A DNA stretch of 64,000 nt. Origin: Hyphomicrobiales bacterium. Lineage in GTDB: Bacteria > Pseudomonadota > Alphaproteobacteria > Rhizobiales > Rhizobiaceae. A program made the translations under genes and the position numbers. The stretch spans positions 62,001-126,000 of the forward strand of contig UCHV01000001.1 in NCBI GenBank assembly GCA_900472395.1, read 5' to 3'. A model generated the notes under the pieces. That model did no database searches. It was not told where the DNA came from and saw nothing but the letters and a program-made list of their open reading frames with translations. Below are positions 42,499 to 51,034 of this stretch, one piece after another; the stretch's first letter is position 1, and each line of letters starts with the position of its first letter.

Positions 42499-43701
42499 AT
42501 GCCCGCCACTGCCGACCGTTTGAAGAATGTATCCATCTCCGCTTCCGCTGCCATGACGCAGCGCGCGCGTGAACTTGCAGCACAGGGGATCAAGGTGGTC
42601 AGCCTGTCCTCCGGCGAGCCGGATTTCCCGACGCCGCCGCATGCAATCGAAGCAGCCCACGCAGCAGCACTTGCCGGCGATACCAAATACCCGACCATGG
42701 ACGGCACGCCGGCCATGAAGGCCGCGATCATCCGTAAGTTCAAGCGTGAGAACAACCTGACTTACGAACCGAACCAGATCGTTGTGTCGGGCGGCGGCAA
42801 GCAGGTCATCTTCAATGCCGTTCTCGCCACCTGCAATCCGGGCGATGAGGTCGTCATTCCGGCGCCGTCTTGGGTCAGCTATGCGGATATCGTGAAATTT
42901 GCGGGCGGTGTGCCGGTATCCGTGCCTTGCCCGGAAAATGCCGGCTTCAAGTTGCGCGCAGAGGATCTGGAGGCGGCGATCACGCCGCGCACCAAGTGGT
43001 TGTTCCTGAATTTCCCGAATAACCCTACCGGCGCTGCGTGCTCGCGCGCCGAGATGGCGGCAATCGCTGAAGTCATGCTGCGCCATCCGCATGTGTGGAT
43101 CCTGACCGACGACATCTATGAACATCTGGTCTATGACGATTTCGAGTTCTGCACGATCGCGGAAGTCGAGCCGCGTCTTTATGATCGCGTGTTGACCATG
43201 AACGGCGTGTCCAAGGCCTATGCCATGACCGGCTGGCGTCTGGGCTATTGTGGCGGGCCGAAGGATCTCATTGCGGCGATCAGCAACGTCAACGGCCAGA
43301 ACAGCGGCGGTACATCGACGCTGACGCAGGCCGCAGCCGTTGCAGCACTCGACGGTCCGCAGGATCTGCTCAAGGAACGCTCGTCCATCTACAAGACGCG
43401 CCGCGATTACGTGCTGGGCCGCCTGGCGGGAATCGATGGTCTGCGCGCCCACAAGCCGGAAGGCGCGTTCTACATCTTCCCGAACATCTCAGAACTGATC
43501 GGCAAGACCACCAAGGGCGGTCGCAAGATCGAGACCGATGTCGACTTCGTCATGGGGTTGGTTGAGGAGCATCATGTCGCGACCGTGCAGGGTGCGGCCT
43601 ACGGCATGAGCCCGTATTTCCGCTTCTCATATGCAACGAGCATGGAAATGCTGGAGGAAGGCTGCAACCGCATTGCGCAATACTGCAAAGACATGAAGTA
43701 A
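42499..43701 (+). CDS. class I aminotransferase (aspartate aminotransferase family)
   Basis: PLP-dependent aminotransferase of 400 residues, class I, subgroup Ib as in rhizobial AatA. The PLP lysine is Lys239 in GVSKAYAMTGWRLGY. Other landmarks are SSGEPDFPTPPHAIEAA, NFPNNPTGAA and the end RFSYATSMEMLEEG. It transfers amino groups between aspartate or a similar substrate and 2-oxoglutarate. It follows pxpA by 52 bases with a GGAAG site before the ATG at 42499. In this setting it would process glutamate made from 5-oxoproline, or an amino acid brought in by the importer at 45622-48721. Confidence 0.9.
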   Translation: MPATADRLKNVSISASAAMTQRARELAAQGIKVVSLSSGEPDFPTPPHAIEAAHAAALAGDTKYPTMDGTPAMKAAIIRKFKRENNLTYEPNQIVVSGGGKQVIFNAVLATCNPGDEVVIPAPSWVSYADIVKFAGGVPVSVPCPENAGFKLRAEDLEAAITPRTKWLFLNFPNNPTGAACSRAEMAAIAEVMLRHPHVWILTDDIYEHLVYDDFEFCTIAEVEPRLYDRVLTMNGVSKAYAMTGWRLGYCGGPKDLIAAISNVNGQNSGGTSTLTQAAAVAALDGPQDLLKERSSIYKTRRDYVLGRLAGIDGLRAHKPEGAFYIFPNISELIGKTTKGGRKIETDVDFVMGLVEEHHVATVQGAAYGMSPYFRFSYATSMEMLEEGCNRIAQYCKDMK

Positions 43702-43708
43702 AGTGTCC

Positions 43709-43739
43709 TTGACGGTCAGGTCTTCAGCCTGGCCGTCAA
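43709..43739. terminator. bidirectional hairpin between aminotransferase and LysR genes
   Basis: Stem TTGACGGTCAGG / CCTGGCCGTCAA, 12 pairs with one G-T, and a 7-base loop. It starts 8 bases after the aminotransferase stop and overlaps the 3' end of the convergent LysR gene. Confidence 0.75.
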
Positions 43740-44621
43740 TTCTATGAGAATATCCCTCACCGCGATCGCCGGTTCGGACAGCGGCGTCTGGTCTGAAACA
43801 CAGATCGACAAGGTTTCCTCAATGCGCGGCGAAACCAGGCGGCAGATCAGTTTTTCGCTGGATTCCGCTATCAGACGGTCGGCAATCGCCTTGGGCATGA
43901 TCGTTGCGCCAAGCCCGCGGTCGACCGCGCGGCTGAGTGTTCTGACGATCTCCACTTCAGCGACGACCTTGAATTCGACCTTGCTGCGGGAAAACGCGGT
44001 GTCGACTGCGCGGCGCACGAAGTTATAGGCTGGCGGCATCAAGAATGGCAGGCCATCCAGCGCCGTTACCGGCACTGGCGCATCGCTCAGCTCGCTTGCC
44101 AGATCAGGATGGGCAACGAGGAAGAACTCTTCTTTCAAAAGCGGCTCGAAGCGAACGCCCTTGATCGGGCCAACGCCGTGAATGAGCGCCATTTCCAGAC
44201 GTCCGTTCATGATCATCTGGCTGTAGGTCTGGCCCACGCTTTCGGTCAGGTGCAGCAAGATGCCGGGATGACGCTTGCGCGTTTCGGCCAGAAGTTCCAC
44301 CGAAAGCGTCGCGGCACTGCTGAAGGGGACGAGGCCGACCGAAACACGACCGGCCAGCGAGCGTCCGGCGGTTGCGACATCTGACTGTGCCTGCTCCATC
44401 TGACGCAGGATGATCTGCGCGTGGCGATAGACCGCCTGACCCGCGTCCGTCATTGTCACGCCCTGCTGACTGCGGATCAGAAGCTTCTGTCCAAAATGAT
44501 CCTCGAGCGCTGCCAGCTGCTGGCTGAGTGCCGGCTGGGCAAGATGGAGGATATCGGCGGCGCGCGTAATGCTGCCGCTGTCGACAATGACGATAAAGGA
44601 TTTGAGGCGCCGGATATCCAT
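43716..44621 (-). CDS. LysR-family regulator (Nac-like)
   Basis: Regulator of 301 residues. The N-terminal winged HTH is MDIRRLKSFIVIVDSGSITR, then AADILHLAQPALSQQLAALE. The effector-binding domain follows (GRVSVGLVPFSSAATLSVEL to the C terminus). The HTH and the AHPDLASEL region resemble the nitrogen assimilation control (Nac) subgroup. It is divergent from the SDR-importer-aldolase operon at 44852, so it most likely controls that operon from the T-N11-A type box at 44778-44794. The effector would be an intermediate of that pathway. Confidence 0.88.
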   Translation of the reverse strand: MDIRRLKSFIVIVDSGSITRAADILHLAQPALSQQLAALEDHFGQKLLIRSQQGVTMTDAGQAVYRHAQIILRQMEQAQSDVATAGRSLAGRVSVGLVPFSSAATLSVELLAETRKRHPGILLHLTESVGQTYSQMIMNGRLEMALIHGVGPIKGVRFEPLLKEEFFLVAHPDLASELSDAPVPVTALDGLPFLMPPAYNFVRRAVDTAFSRSKVEFKVVAEVEIVRTLSRAVDRGLGATIMPKAIADRLIAESSEKLICRLVSPRIEETLSICVSDQTPLSEPAIAVRDILIELTARLKT

Positions 44622-44777
44622 TGTGGTCGATGCTGCCTGTGTTGTTAGCGCCCGTCAGAAGCTCGCCGAAGGTTGGCGAACGGTCCTTTGAGCGATAGGG
44701 AGAAAACCTAGCTGATTGATTTGTAACGCGCAAATCACTCTTACCGCAACACGCGCGCCCCTCCATAACGCTTCCTT

Positions 44778-44794
44778 ATTAGCCCAAAACTAAT
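44778..44794 (+). promoter_or_regulatory. candidate LysR-type box
   Basis: Inverted repeat ATTAG-N7-CTAAT containing the T-N11-A pattern of LysR-type sites, in the divergent region between the LysR gene and the SDR gene, 57 bases before the SDR start. Confidence 0.6.
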
Positions 44795-44851
44795 CGGTCT
44801 TAGGCAAGTGAAAAAAGCTTCGCTAGTCTCATCTCAACAAAGGGGATCTGA

Positions 44852-45625
44852 ATGCCGTTTTCCGATTACAAGACCGCTCTTGTCACTGGTGCCTCCTCTG
44901 GAATCGGCGCCGCTGTCGTGGAAAGATTGTGCCGTGAAGGCCTGGAAGTCCACGCGGTCGCCCGCAGTGCCGAGCCACTGCGCGAACTTTCCGAACGTAC
45001 AGGCTGCATCGCTCATGCCATCGACGTGACCAACCGGGAAGCGCTGGCCGAGTTGACCGGTCGCGTGGCATTCGACGTTCTCATCAACAATGCCGGTGTC
45101 GACCGGCCGAAGAAATTCCTGGAGGCGGAAGATGGCGACATCGATCTCCTGATCGACGTCAATCTGCGCGCCGTCCTGCACCTTTGCCGCATGGTCGTGC
45201 CGGGCATGGCGGAGCGTGACCGCGGGCATGTCATCAACATTTCCTCGATCGCCGGCAACTACAATTTCGGTGGAAACTCGACCTACCACGCGGTCAAGGC
45301 CGGTGTCGCCATGCTCTCGAACCAGCTGCGTATCGATACATTCGGCAAGCGGGTAAGGGTGACGGAAATCTGCCCTGGACGTGTAGCGACCGACATCTTC
45401 AATCATGTTCATGGCAACGATCCGTCCATTCGCGAGCGTTTCATTGACGGGTTCGAACTGCCCCAAGCATCCGACATCGCCGATGCAATCGCCTTCGCGA
45501 TTGCCGCGCCAGTCGCCGTCAATATTGGCCATATGGAAATCACGCCCACCCTGCAGGTCATGGGCGGTCTGCAAACGGCCAAGCCGCAGACCCCTGCCGC
45601 CAGTTCCGAAGGGACCAAGCGTTGA
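44852..45625 (+). CDS. SDR-family NADP-dependent oxidoreductase (YdfG-like)
   Basis: Short-chain dehydrogenase of 257 residues. The cofactor motif is TGASSGIGAA; NNAGV and the catalytic set (Ser in NISSIAG, then YHAVK with Tyr and Lys) are intact. HAVARSAEP after the second strand fits NADP preference. The nearest described group is the YdfG-type 3-hydroxy acid/serine dehydrogenases. The gene leads an operon with an acidic/polar amino acid importer and an RraA-type aldolase, so it may oxidise a hydroxy group on an imported hydroxy acid or amino acid. Its stop overlaps the TTG start of the next gene. Confidence 0.88.
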   Translation: MPFSDYKTALVTGASSGIGAAVVERLCREGLEVHAVARSAEPLRELSERTGCIAHAIDVTNREALAELTGRVAFDVLINNAGVDRPKKFLEAEDGDIDLLIDVNLRAVLHLCRMVVPGMAERDRGHVINISSIAGNYNFGGNSTYHAVKAGVAMLSNQLRIDTFGKRVRVTEICPGRVATDIFNHVHGNDPSIRERFIDGFELPQASDIADAIAFAIAAPVAVNIGHMEITPTLQVMGGLQTAKPQTPAASSEGTKR

Positions 45626-46329
45626 ACGGGTTTGATCTTTCGGCAATCCTAAAAAATCCGGAATACATCTCGATGCTTGTGCATGGCATCGAGATGACCT
45701 TCGTCATCTATATCGGCTCCTGGCTGCTGGCGATGACACTGGCCGTGCTTCTTCTCGCATTGCGGGTCTCACCGCTGCGCATCGGCGAGCCGATCGTCGC
45801 AGCTTATGTCTCCTATCACCGCAATGTGCCGACGCTCGTGCAGCTCATGCTCTGGTATTTCGGCATATTCACGCTGATGCCGCAGGGGCTTTCGGACTGG
45901 CTGGCCGGCCACAATGCCGAAGCGATCTTCGCAGTCATCGGCCTTGGGCTGTGTCAGGCGGCATATTTCAGTGAAGACCTTCGCTCGGGCCTTCGCTCCG
46001 TCGGCCCCGGTCAGATGGAAGCCGCTCAGGCGTTGGGGCATGGTTACGCTTCGGCCATGCGCTTCGTGATTATGCCGCAGGGGGTGAGAAACGCCTTGCC
46101 GCCGCTGATCAACCACAGCGTCTCGCTGTTCAAGAACAGCAGCCTCGCCATCGTCATCGGCGCACCTGAACTGACCCATGCCGTCAAGGAAATCGAGAAT
46201 ATCAGTTTCCGGACATTCGAGGTCTATCTGATCGGAACGGTCACCTATCTGTTCTTCTCGCTCATCATCATGGCAATCGGTGCTTATATCGCCATGCGAG
46301 CCGATCCCGCGCGGAGGGCCCGCGCATGA
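45622..46329 (+). CDS. amino acid ABC transporter permease 1
   Basis: HisM/GltJ-type permease of 235 residues with about five hydrophobic helices. The ATPase-contact loop is SVGPGQMEAAQALGHGYASA. The start is a TTG that overlaps the SDR stop by 4 bp (TTGA), with GGGA about 8 bases upstream; the next in-frame ATG would remove the N-terminal residues before helix 1. It overlaps permease 2 by 4 bp. Together these form the channel for a polar or acidic amino acid. Confidence 0.9.
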   Translation: MNGFDLSAILKNPEYISMLVHGIEMTFVIYIGSWLLAMTLAVLLLALRVSPLRIGEPIVAAYVSYHRNVPTLVQLMLWYFGIFTLMPQGLSDWLAGHNAEAIFAVIGLGLCQAAYFSEDLRSGLRSVGPGQMEAAQALGHGYASAMRFVIMPQGVRNALPPLINHSVSLFKNSSLAIVIGAPELTHAVKEIENISFRTFEVYLIGTVTYLFFSLIIMAIGAYIAMRADPARRARA

Positions 46330-47084
46330 TCCACGATTTCCTCACCATCATCCAGGATTATTGGCTGCTTCTTCTGATCGGCCAGTATCCGAACGGTCCG
46401 CTCGGCGGATTGGCCAACACGCTGATCCTCTCGGCGCTTGCCATCGCGCTTGCATTCCCCGTCAGCATATTGATGGCGCTTGCTCGCCTGTCGACATGGC
46501 GGCTCCTGCGCTGGCCGATGACGGCTCTGGTTTATGTGACCCGTGGCGTGCCGCTGCTGATGCTCATCCTGTGGTGCTATTTCGTCATCCCGCTCTGGAC
46601 CGGCGCCGATGTGCCGAGCTTCCTCATCATGCTGGTGACGCTGGTCATATATCAGGGTGCGTTCCTCAGTGAAGTTGTCAGGGCCGGCATCGTATCGCTG
46701 GGGCAGGGGCAGATGGATGCCGCGCGCGCTCTTGGCCATGGATACATGGGAGCAATGCGGTTCATCATCCTGCCGCAGGCGCTCTACAACATGATCCCGA
46801 GCATGATTTCGACTTTCGTCTCGACGATCAAGGACACAACGCTCGGCTACGTTATCAACGTGCCTGACCTGACATTCGCGGCAAGCCAGGTGAACAACCA
46901 GCTTCTGACGCAGCCCTTCCAGGTCTTCCTCATTCTTGCAGTGGTCTATTACATCCTCTGCTGGAGCCTGACCTATGTCGCCAACAGCGTCGAGCGACGG
47001 ATCGCGCGCCGCCGCGCCGGCCCCCGCAATGCCCGTCTGCCAGCCGAGGCCACGCCTCTCAAAACCATCACGGAGCAGCTATGA
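46326..47084 (+). CDS. amino acid ABC transporter permease 2
   Basis: HisQ/GltK-type permease of 252 residues with about five hydrophobic helices and the contact loop [20 protein letters not shown]. Both ends overlap neighbouring genes by 4 bp. It pairs with permease 1 (45622-46329). Typical residues near the end ([20 protein letters not shown]) match the acidic amino acid importers of proteobacteria. Confidence 0.92.
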   Translation: MIHDFLTIIQDYWLLLLIGQYPNGPLGGLANTLILSALAIALAFPVSILMALARLSTWRLLRWPMTALVYVTRGVPLLMLILWCYFVIPLWTGADVPSFLIMLVTLVIYQGAFLSEVVRAGIVSLGQGQMDAARALGHGYMGAMRFIILPQALYNMIPSMISTFVSTIKDTTLGYVINVPDLTFAASQVNNQLLTQPFQVFLILAVVYYILCWSLTYVANSVERRIARRRAGPRNARLPAEATPLKTITEQL

Positions 47085-47848
47085 GCACCTCAGTGTCCGA
47101 ACCGCAGGCCGCGCAGGCGATCCGCATTACCGATGTCTGCAAGAGCTACGGTGACTACCCGGTTCTTAAAAACATAAATGCCGAAGTGGTGCGCGGCGAG
47201 GTGGTCGTCATCTGCGGTCCGTCCGGCTCCGGCAAATCGACGCTGATCCGTACCGTCAACCGGCTGGAAGAGATCAATAGCGGCGGCATCAGCTTCGAGG
47301 GGCAGGACATCCATGCGCCGATGCGGTCCAGTGAACTCAACAAGCTGCGCAGCCGCATCGGTTTCGTGTTCCAGAGCTTCAACCTGTTTCCGCATCTGTC
47401 CGTGGTCGACAACGTTTCGCTGTCGCCGATCCGGGTAAAAGGCGTGCCCGCAAATGTTGCCCATGAAAAGGCGCTCAAGCTGCTCGACCGGGTAGGCCTT
47501 GCCGACAAGGCGAATTCCTACCCGGGCCAGCTTTCCGGTGGTCAGCAGCAGCGTGTGGCGATTGCCCGCGCACTCGCGATGGAACCGCCGGTCATGCTGT
47601 TCGACGAGCCGACCAGCGCACTCGACCCGGAAATGGTCGGCGAAGTGCTCAGCGTCATGAAAAGTCTGGCGGCCGAAGGCATGACCATGCTTTGCGTGAC
47701 CCATGAAATGGGCTTCGCTCGCGATGTCGCAGACCGCATCTGGTTTATCGACGCGGGCGAAATCCTCGAAACCGCTCCTCCCGAAGAGTTTTTCAAGAAT
47801 CCACGACATCCGCGTGCTCAGCGTTTTCTCGCTGATCTGCGGCACTGA
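47081..47848 (+). CDS. amino acid ABC transporter ATP-binding protein (GltL/GlnQ-type)
   Basis: ATPase of 255 residues. Walker [11 protein letters not shown]-loop [11 protein letters not shown], signature LSGGQQQRV, Walker [19 protein letters not shown] and switch His [14 protein letters not shown] are intact. It starts in a 4-bp overlap with permease 2 and precedes the binding-protein gene by 36 bases. It energises import by the two permeases. Confidence 0.94.
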   Translation: MSTSVSEPQAAQAIRITDVCKSYGDYPVLKNINAEVVRGEVVVICGPSGSGKSTLIRTVNRLEEINSGGISFEGQDIHAPMRSSELNKLRSRIGFVFQSFNLFPHLSVVDNVSLSPIRVKGVPANVAHEKALKLLDRVGLADKANSYPGQLSGGQQQRVAIARALAMEPPVMLFDEPTSALDPEMVGEVLSVMKSLAAEGMTMLCVTHEMGFARDVADRIWFIDAGEILETAPPEEFFKNPRHPRAQRFLADLRH

Positions 47849-47884
47849 CTGACTTCCTCATAAAATAACAATGGAGAACAGCAA

Positions 47885-48721
47885 ATGAACTGGAAATTCG
47901 CAACTCTCGCAGCCCTCGTAGCCAGCACCGCGGCCGTCGCACCGGCCAAGGCAGATCAGCTTGCCGATATCCTTTCGGCCAAGAAACTGCGCTGCGCAAC
48001 CTTTGCCGACGTGCCGCCGTTCTCGGCTCCGGATCCGAAGACCCGCGAAATGGCCGGCTTTGACGTCGATCTGTGCAACGCGATCGCCAAGGAACTCGGC
48101 GTTACCGCGGAAGTGAAGCCGGTATCGGTCGAAGCTCGCGTGCCGGAAGTCAAGCTCGGTCGCGTCGATATCACCGTCGCAAACCTTGCCTATACCCAGA
48201 GCCGCGCTGAACAGATCCAGTTCAGCGATCCTTATTATCTTGCCAAGGAAATGCTGATCGTCCCCGCAACCGACGCCGGCAAGGCCAAGGCAGATTTCGT
48301 CGGTCAGCGCATTGCTTCCGCCAAGGGCTCGACCTCGGAAATGTCGATCAAGCTCAACAAGTCCGAACCGCTCACCTTCCAGGATACCGCCTCCGCCTAT
48401 CTCGCCGTTCAGCAGGGCAAGGCGCGCGGCATGGTCGCGAACACGATGACGACGACGAAATTCGTCAACGAGTCGAAGAGCCGCGGCAAGGAAATGCGCA
48501 TGATCGAAGAGCCGATGCTGTACCAGCCAATCGGTATCGGCATGCAGAAGGACCAGCCTGCCTTGACTGCCAAGGTCAATGAAATCCTGCGCAAGCTGGA
48601 TGCCGACGGCGAGATCAACAAGATCTGGGAAAAGTGGCTCGGACAGGGAACCGAGTACAAGATGACCCGTACGGACAAGGTCGTTCCGCTTTCCGAACTG
48701 AAGTTCGATCCGATCCCGTAA
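47885..48721 (+). CDS. amino acid ABC transporter substrate-binding protein
   Basis: Family 3 solute-binding protein of 278 residues with a signal peptide of about 23 residues (ending PAKA). The core shows CATFADVPPFSAPDPKTREM, GFDVDLCNAIAKELGV, RVDITVANLAYTQSRAEQI and an end IWEKWLGQGTEYKM. The likely ligand is a polar or acidic amino acid or derivative. It belongs with the permeases and ATPase at 45622-47848. A hairpin 48 bases after its stop separates it from the aldolase gene. Confidence 0.9.
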   Translation: MNWKFATLAALVASTAAVAPAKADQLADILSAKKLRCATFADVPPFSAPDPKTREMAGFDVDLCNAIAKELGVTAEVKPVSVEARVPEVKLGRVDITVANLAYTQSRAEQIQFSDPYYLAKEMLIVPATDAGKAKADFVGQRIASAKGSTSEMSIKLNKSEPLTFQDTASAYLAVQQGKARGMVANTMTTTKFVNESKSRGKEMRMIEEPMLYQPIGIGMQKDQPALTAKVNEILRKLDADGEINKIWEKWLGQGTEYKMTRTDKVVPLSELKFDPIP

Positions 48722-48768
48722 CGGACGGCATCCACTTTAAAACTCATCCACCCAAACGAAATTTGCCG

Positions 48769-48790
48769 GCGGCGACAGTCTTGTCGCCGC
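48769..48790 (+). promoter_or_regulatory. intercistronic hairpin after binding-protein gene
   Basis: Perfect 9-bp stem GCGGCGACA / TGTCGCCGC with a 4-base loop (GTCT), no T run. It lies between the binding-protein stop and the aldolase start, and likely stabilises the upstream mRNA or reduces read-through. Confidence 0.65.
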
Positions 48791-48822
48791 GCGGTTTATC
48801 TATGGCCTCGAGGAGGGCCCAA

Positions 48823-49497
48823 ATGGCACATATCAAAGACATTCCCGAACGTCCCTCCAAGGAGGATCTGGCGGCGATCGCGAAATTTTCGCCCGCCACC
48901 ATTCACGAGGCGCAGGGCCGCCGCGGCGCCTTGTCTTCGCGGCTGAAGCCTGTCGATTACCGCATGAAACTGTGCGGCCCGGCTTTCACCGTGAAATCCT
49001 CTCCGCGCGATAACATCATGCTTCAGTTGGCGATCAACTATGCCAAGCCGGGCGACATCATCGTCGTCTCAGCCGGCGAGTATGAAGAAGCTGGCTCATT
49101 CGGCGACGTTCTTGCCAATGCCTGCCTTGCCAAAGGCATCGGCGGCCTGGTGACGGATACCGGCGTTCGCGACACGCTGCAGCTTCGCGAACTCGGTTTT
49201 CCGGTGTTTTCGCTGAGCACCTGCATCAAGGGTACGGTCAAGGAAACCATCGGCACGACCAATGATGCCATCATTGTCGGTGGTGAAATCATCAACCCGG
49301 GCGACGTGATCGTTGGCGATGCCGATGGTCTGGTGGTGGTTCGCCGCAATGAGGTCGCGGAAGCCGCAAAGCTCTCGCAGGCTCGCGAAGATGCCGAAGC
49401 AGGTTTTATCGAAGCCTACAAGGCTGGCGCCTCCGTCATCGAGGTCAGCAAGCTGGAAGCCGTTTTGAAGGCCAAGGGCCTGACCGTCGATATTTGA
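48823..49497 (+). CDS. RraA-family aldolase (HMG/CHA aldolase-like)
   Basis: Protein of 224 residues in the RraA/4-hydroxy-4-methyl-2-oxoglutarate aldolase fold. Landmarks are FSPATIHEAQGRRGALSS, CGPAFTVKSSPRDNIMLQLA, the GDIIVVSAG strand, GGLVTDTGVRDTLQLRELG with the Arg-Asp pair typical of the catalytic class II aldolases, and GDADGLVVVRRNEVAE. It would split a 4-hydroxy-2-oxo acid into pyruvate and a second oxo acid, or decarboxylate oxaloacetate. I chose the ATG at 48823 behind GAGGAGG. It ends the SDR-importer operon, giving that pathway a route to pyruvate. RNase E inhibition (the RraA role) is unlikely given the context. Confidence 0.87.
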   Translation: MAHIKDIPERPSKEDLAAIAKFSPATIHEAQGRRGALSSRLKPVDYRMKLCGPAFTVKSSPRDNIMLQLAINYAKPGDIIVVSAGEYEEAGSFGDVLANACLAKGIGGLVTDTGVRDTLQLRELGFPVFSLSTCIKGTVKETIGTTNDAIIVGGEIINPGDVIVGDADGLVVVRRNEVAEAAKLSQAREDAEAGFIEAYKAGASVIEVSKLEAVLKAKGLTVDI

Positions 49498-49570
49498 TAC
49501 CGAAGGAGGAAGCATTCCTTGCTTCATTTCCGGTGGTTCGAACCCTGCCGTTCAAACCATCCAAAAGCAA

Positions 49571-49594
49571 AAGGGCGGTCCCGTGGCCGCCCTT
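49571..49594. terminator. hairpin between convergent aldolase and gluconokinase genes
   Basis: Stem AAGGGCGG / CCGCCCTT with an 8-base loop, between the plus-strand aldolase (ends 49497) and minus-strand gluconokinase (ends 49664). On the minus strand a T-rich stretch (TTGCTTTTGG) follows the stem. Confidence 0.7.
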
Positions 49595-49663
49595 ATGTCT
49601 TGAAATGCAAGGTGAACGTCGAGAGACGCTCGCCTTGTTTTCGCATCTTGTCTTCTGGCCCCT

Positions 49664-50206
49664 TCAGAGCCTTTTCAGGCCGAGAACCGCCAGATCGGCA
49701 ATCATTTCCGGCGTGTTGTCGACGTTGACAACCACGACGCCAATTTCCTCATCCGGACGTTCGAGCGTTGCCAGTTGGCTTTCCAGCAGACTTGTCGGCA
49801 TGAAATGCCCTTCACGGCTGCCCATCCGCTGTGTCAGCAACGCCTTGCTGCCATCGAGAAAAACGAAGGCAAGCCTCCCGCCGGCTGCCGCGCGCAGCCG
49901 ATCGCGATAGCTTTTCTTCAGCGAGGAGCATGTCAAGACGACACCGCTCAGCGCATGATCGGCAAGTATTTCTCCGATACGGTCGAGCCACGGCCAACGG
50001 TCATCGTCATTGAGGGGCGTTCCGGCCGACATCTTGGTGATGTTGGCCTGCGGGTGAAGGTCGTCACCCTCCTGATAGGGCAGACCGAGAACCTCGGCGA
50101 GGCGCATGCCGACCGAACTCTTGCCGCAACCGGCGACGCCCATCACGACGATGGGGCGCCTGATTGCATGGGTCTCAAAGGCTGATGGTGATGCCGCCGT
50201 CGACAT
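49664..50206 (-). CDS. gntK: gluconokinase
   Basis: Gluconate kinase of about 180 residues, making 6-phosphogluconate from gluconate and ATP. The P-loop GVAGCGKSSVG, EGDDLHPQANITKMSAGTPL, DDDRWPWLDRIGEIL and CSSLKKSYRDRLR are hallmarks of the family, as is REGHFMPTSLLESQLATLE. The start is uncertain: ATGs at 50221 and 50206 both lie inside the end of the upstream SDR gene, with GGA about 10 bases before the latter. This overlap shows tight coupling to gluconate 5-dehydrogenase. It completes idonate to gluconate to 6-phosphogluconate conversion. Confidence 0.92.
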   Translation of the reverse strand: MSTAASPSAFETHAIRRPIVVMGVAGCGKSSVGMRLAEVLGLPYQEGDDLHPQANITKMSAGTPLNDDDRWPWLDRIGEILADHALSGVVLTCSSLKKSYRDRLRAAAGGRLAFVFLDGSKALLTQRMGSREGHFMPTSLLESQLATLERPDEEIGVVVVNVDNTPEMIADLAVLGLKRL

Positions 50207-50942
50207 AAAGCGTGTGTCCATTTACGAAAGAGGAGCCCTTGCCGGACAGGAAGACGGCTGCGCCGACCAGCTCGTCGACATTGCCCCAGCGGGCAGCCGG
50301 TGTGCGCTTTTCCAGCCATGCGGAAAATTCCGGATTATCGACCAGCGCCTGGTTGAGCGGCGTCTTGAAATAGCCGGGAGCGATTGCGTTGACCTGCAGG
50401 CCGTGCTTGGCCCAGTCGGTTGACATGCCCTTGGTGAGGTTTTTCACCGCACCCTTGGTCGCGGTATAGGGGGCGATGCCCGGGCGCGCCAGCTCACTCT
50501 GTACCGAGGCTATGTTGATGATCTTGCCGTGCCCGCGAGCTATCATGTGGCGGGCAACCGCCTGGCCCACGTAAAAGACGGTGGAAATGTTGGTGGTCAG
50601 AAGCTGCTGCCATTTGTCGATAGGAAAATCCTCGAGCGGCGAACGATGCTGCATACCGGCATTGTTGATGAGGATGTCGATTGCACCGATCTCGGCTTCG
50701 ATCCTGTCGATGCCGGAGGCGACCGAGGCATGGTCCGTTGCGTCGAAGGCGACCGCATGCACGTTGAAACCGTCGGTGCTCATCTGGTCACGCGCCGCGT
50801 TCAATTTGGCCTCATCGCGCCCGTTGAGAATGACGGTTGCGCCATGTTCGGCAAGGCCGCGAGCGAGAGCAAGGCCGATACCCTGGCTCGAGCCGGTGAT
50901 CAGCGCGGTTTTACCCGTCAGATCGAACAGCGGAAATGACAT
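50175..50942 (-). CDS. idnO: gluconate 5-dehydrogenase (SDR family, IdnO-like)
   Basis: SDR of 255 residues, 5-keto-D-gluconate reductase/gluconate 5-dehydrogenase. The cofactor motif is TGSSQGIGLALARGL, with NNAGMQHR, Ser in NIASVQSELARPG and catalytic YTATKGAVKNL. MQHRSPLEDFP and the IAPGYFKTPLN stretch match IdnO/Gno enzymes. The ATG at 50942 has GGGAGGAA seven bases upstream. It is divergent from the reductase at 51035 across the 16-bp palindromic operator, and followed by gluconokinase in overlap. It links 5-ketogluconate, the product of idonate 5-dehydrogenase, to gluconate. Confidence 0.92.
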   Translation of the reverse strand: MSFPLFDLTGKTALITGSSQGIGLALARGLAEHGATVILNGRDEAKLNAARDQMSTDGFNVHAVAFDATDHASVASGIDRIEAEIGAIDILINNAGMQHRSPLEDFPIDKWQQLLTTNISTVFYVGQAVARHMIARGHGKIINIASVQSELARPGIAPYTATKGAVKNLTKGMSTDWAKHGLQVNAIAPGYFKTPLNQALVDNPEFSAWLEKRTPAARWGNVDELVGAAVFLSGKGSSFVNGHTLYVDGGITISL

Positions 50943-50986
50943 CAAAAATTCCTCCCGGTTCATAAGTTCCTTTGAAGTTGACATAG

Positions 50987-51002
50987 ATGTTATCGATAAC
51001 AT
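50987..51002. promoter_or_regulatory. LacI-family (GntR/IdnR-type) operator
   Basis: Perfect 16-bp palindrome ATGTTATCGATAACAT in the 92-base gap between divergent idnO and the 2-ketoaldonate reductase gene. It has the central CpG and the TGTTA/TAACA arms of GntR/IdnR-type operators. The LacI regulator gene at 53036-54073 in the same cluster is the likely binder. Confidence 0.85.
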
Positions 51003-51034
51003 ATGCAATCGAAAACCAACTTCGGGAGTGAGAA

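Noticed and set aside
41571..42755. Open frame of 394 codons on the minus strand
   Set aside because: Antisense to pxpC, pxpA and the start of the aminotransferase gene.
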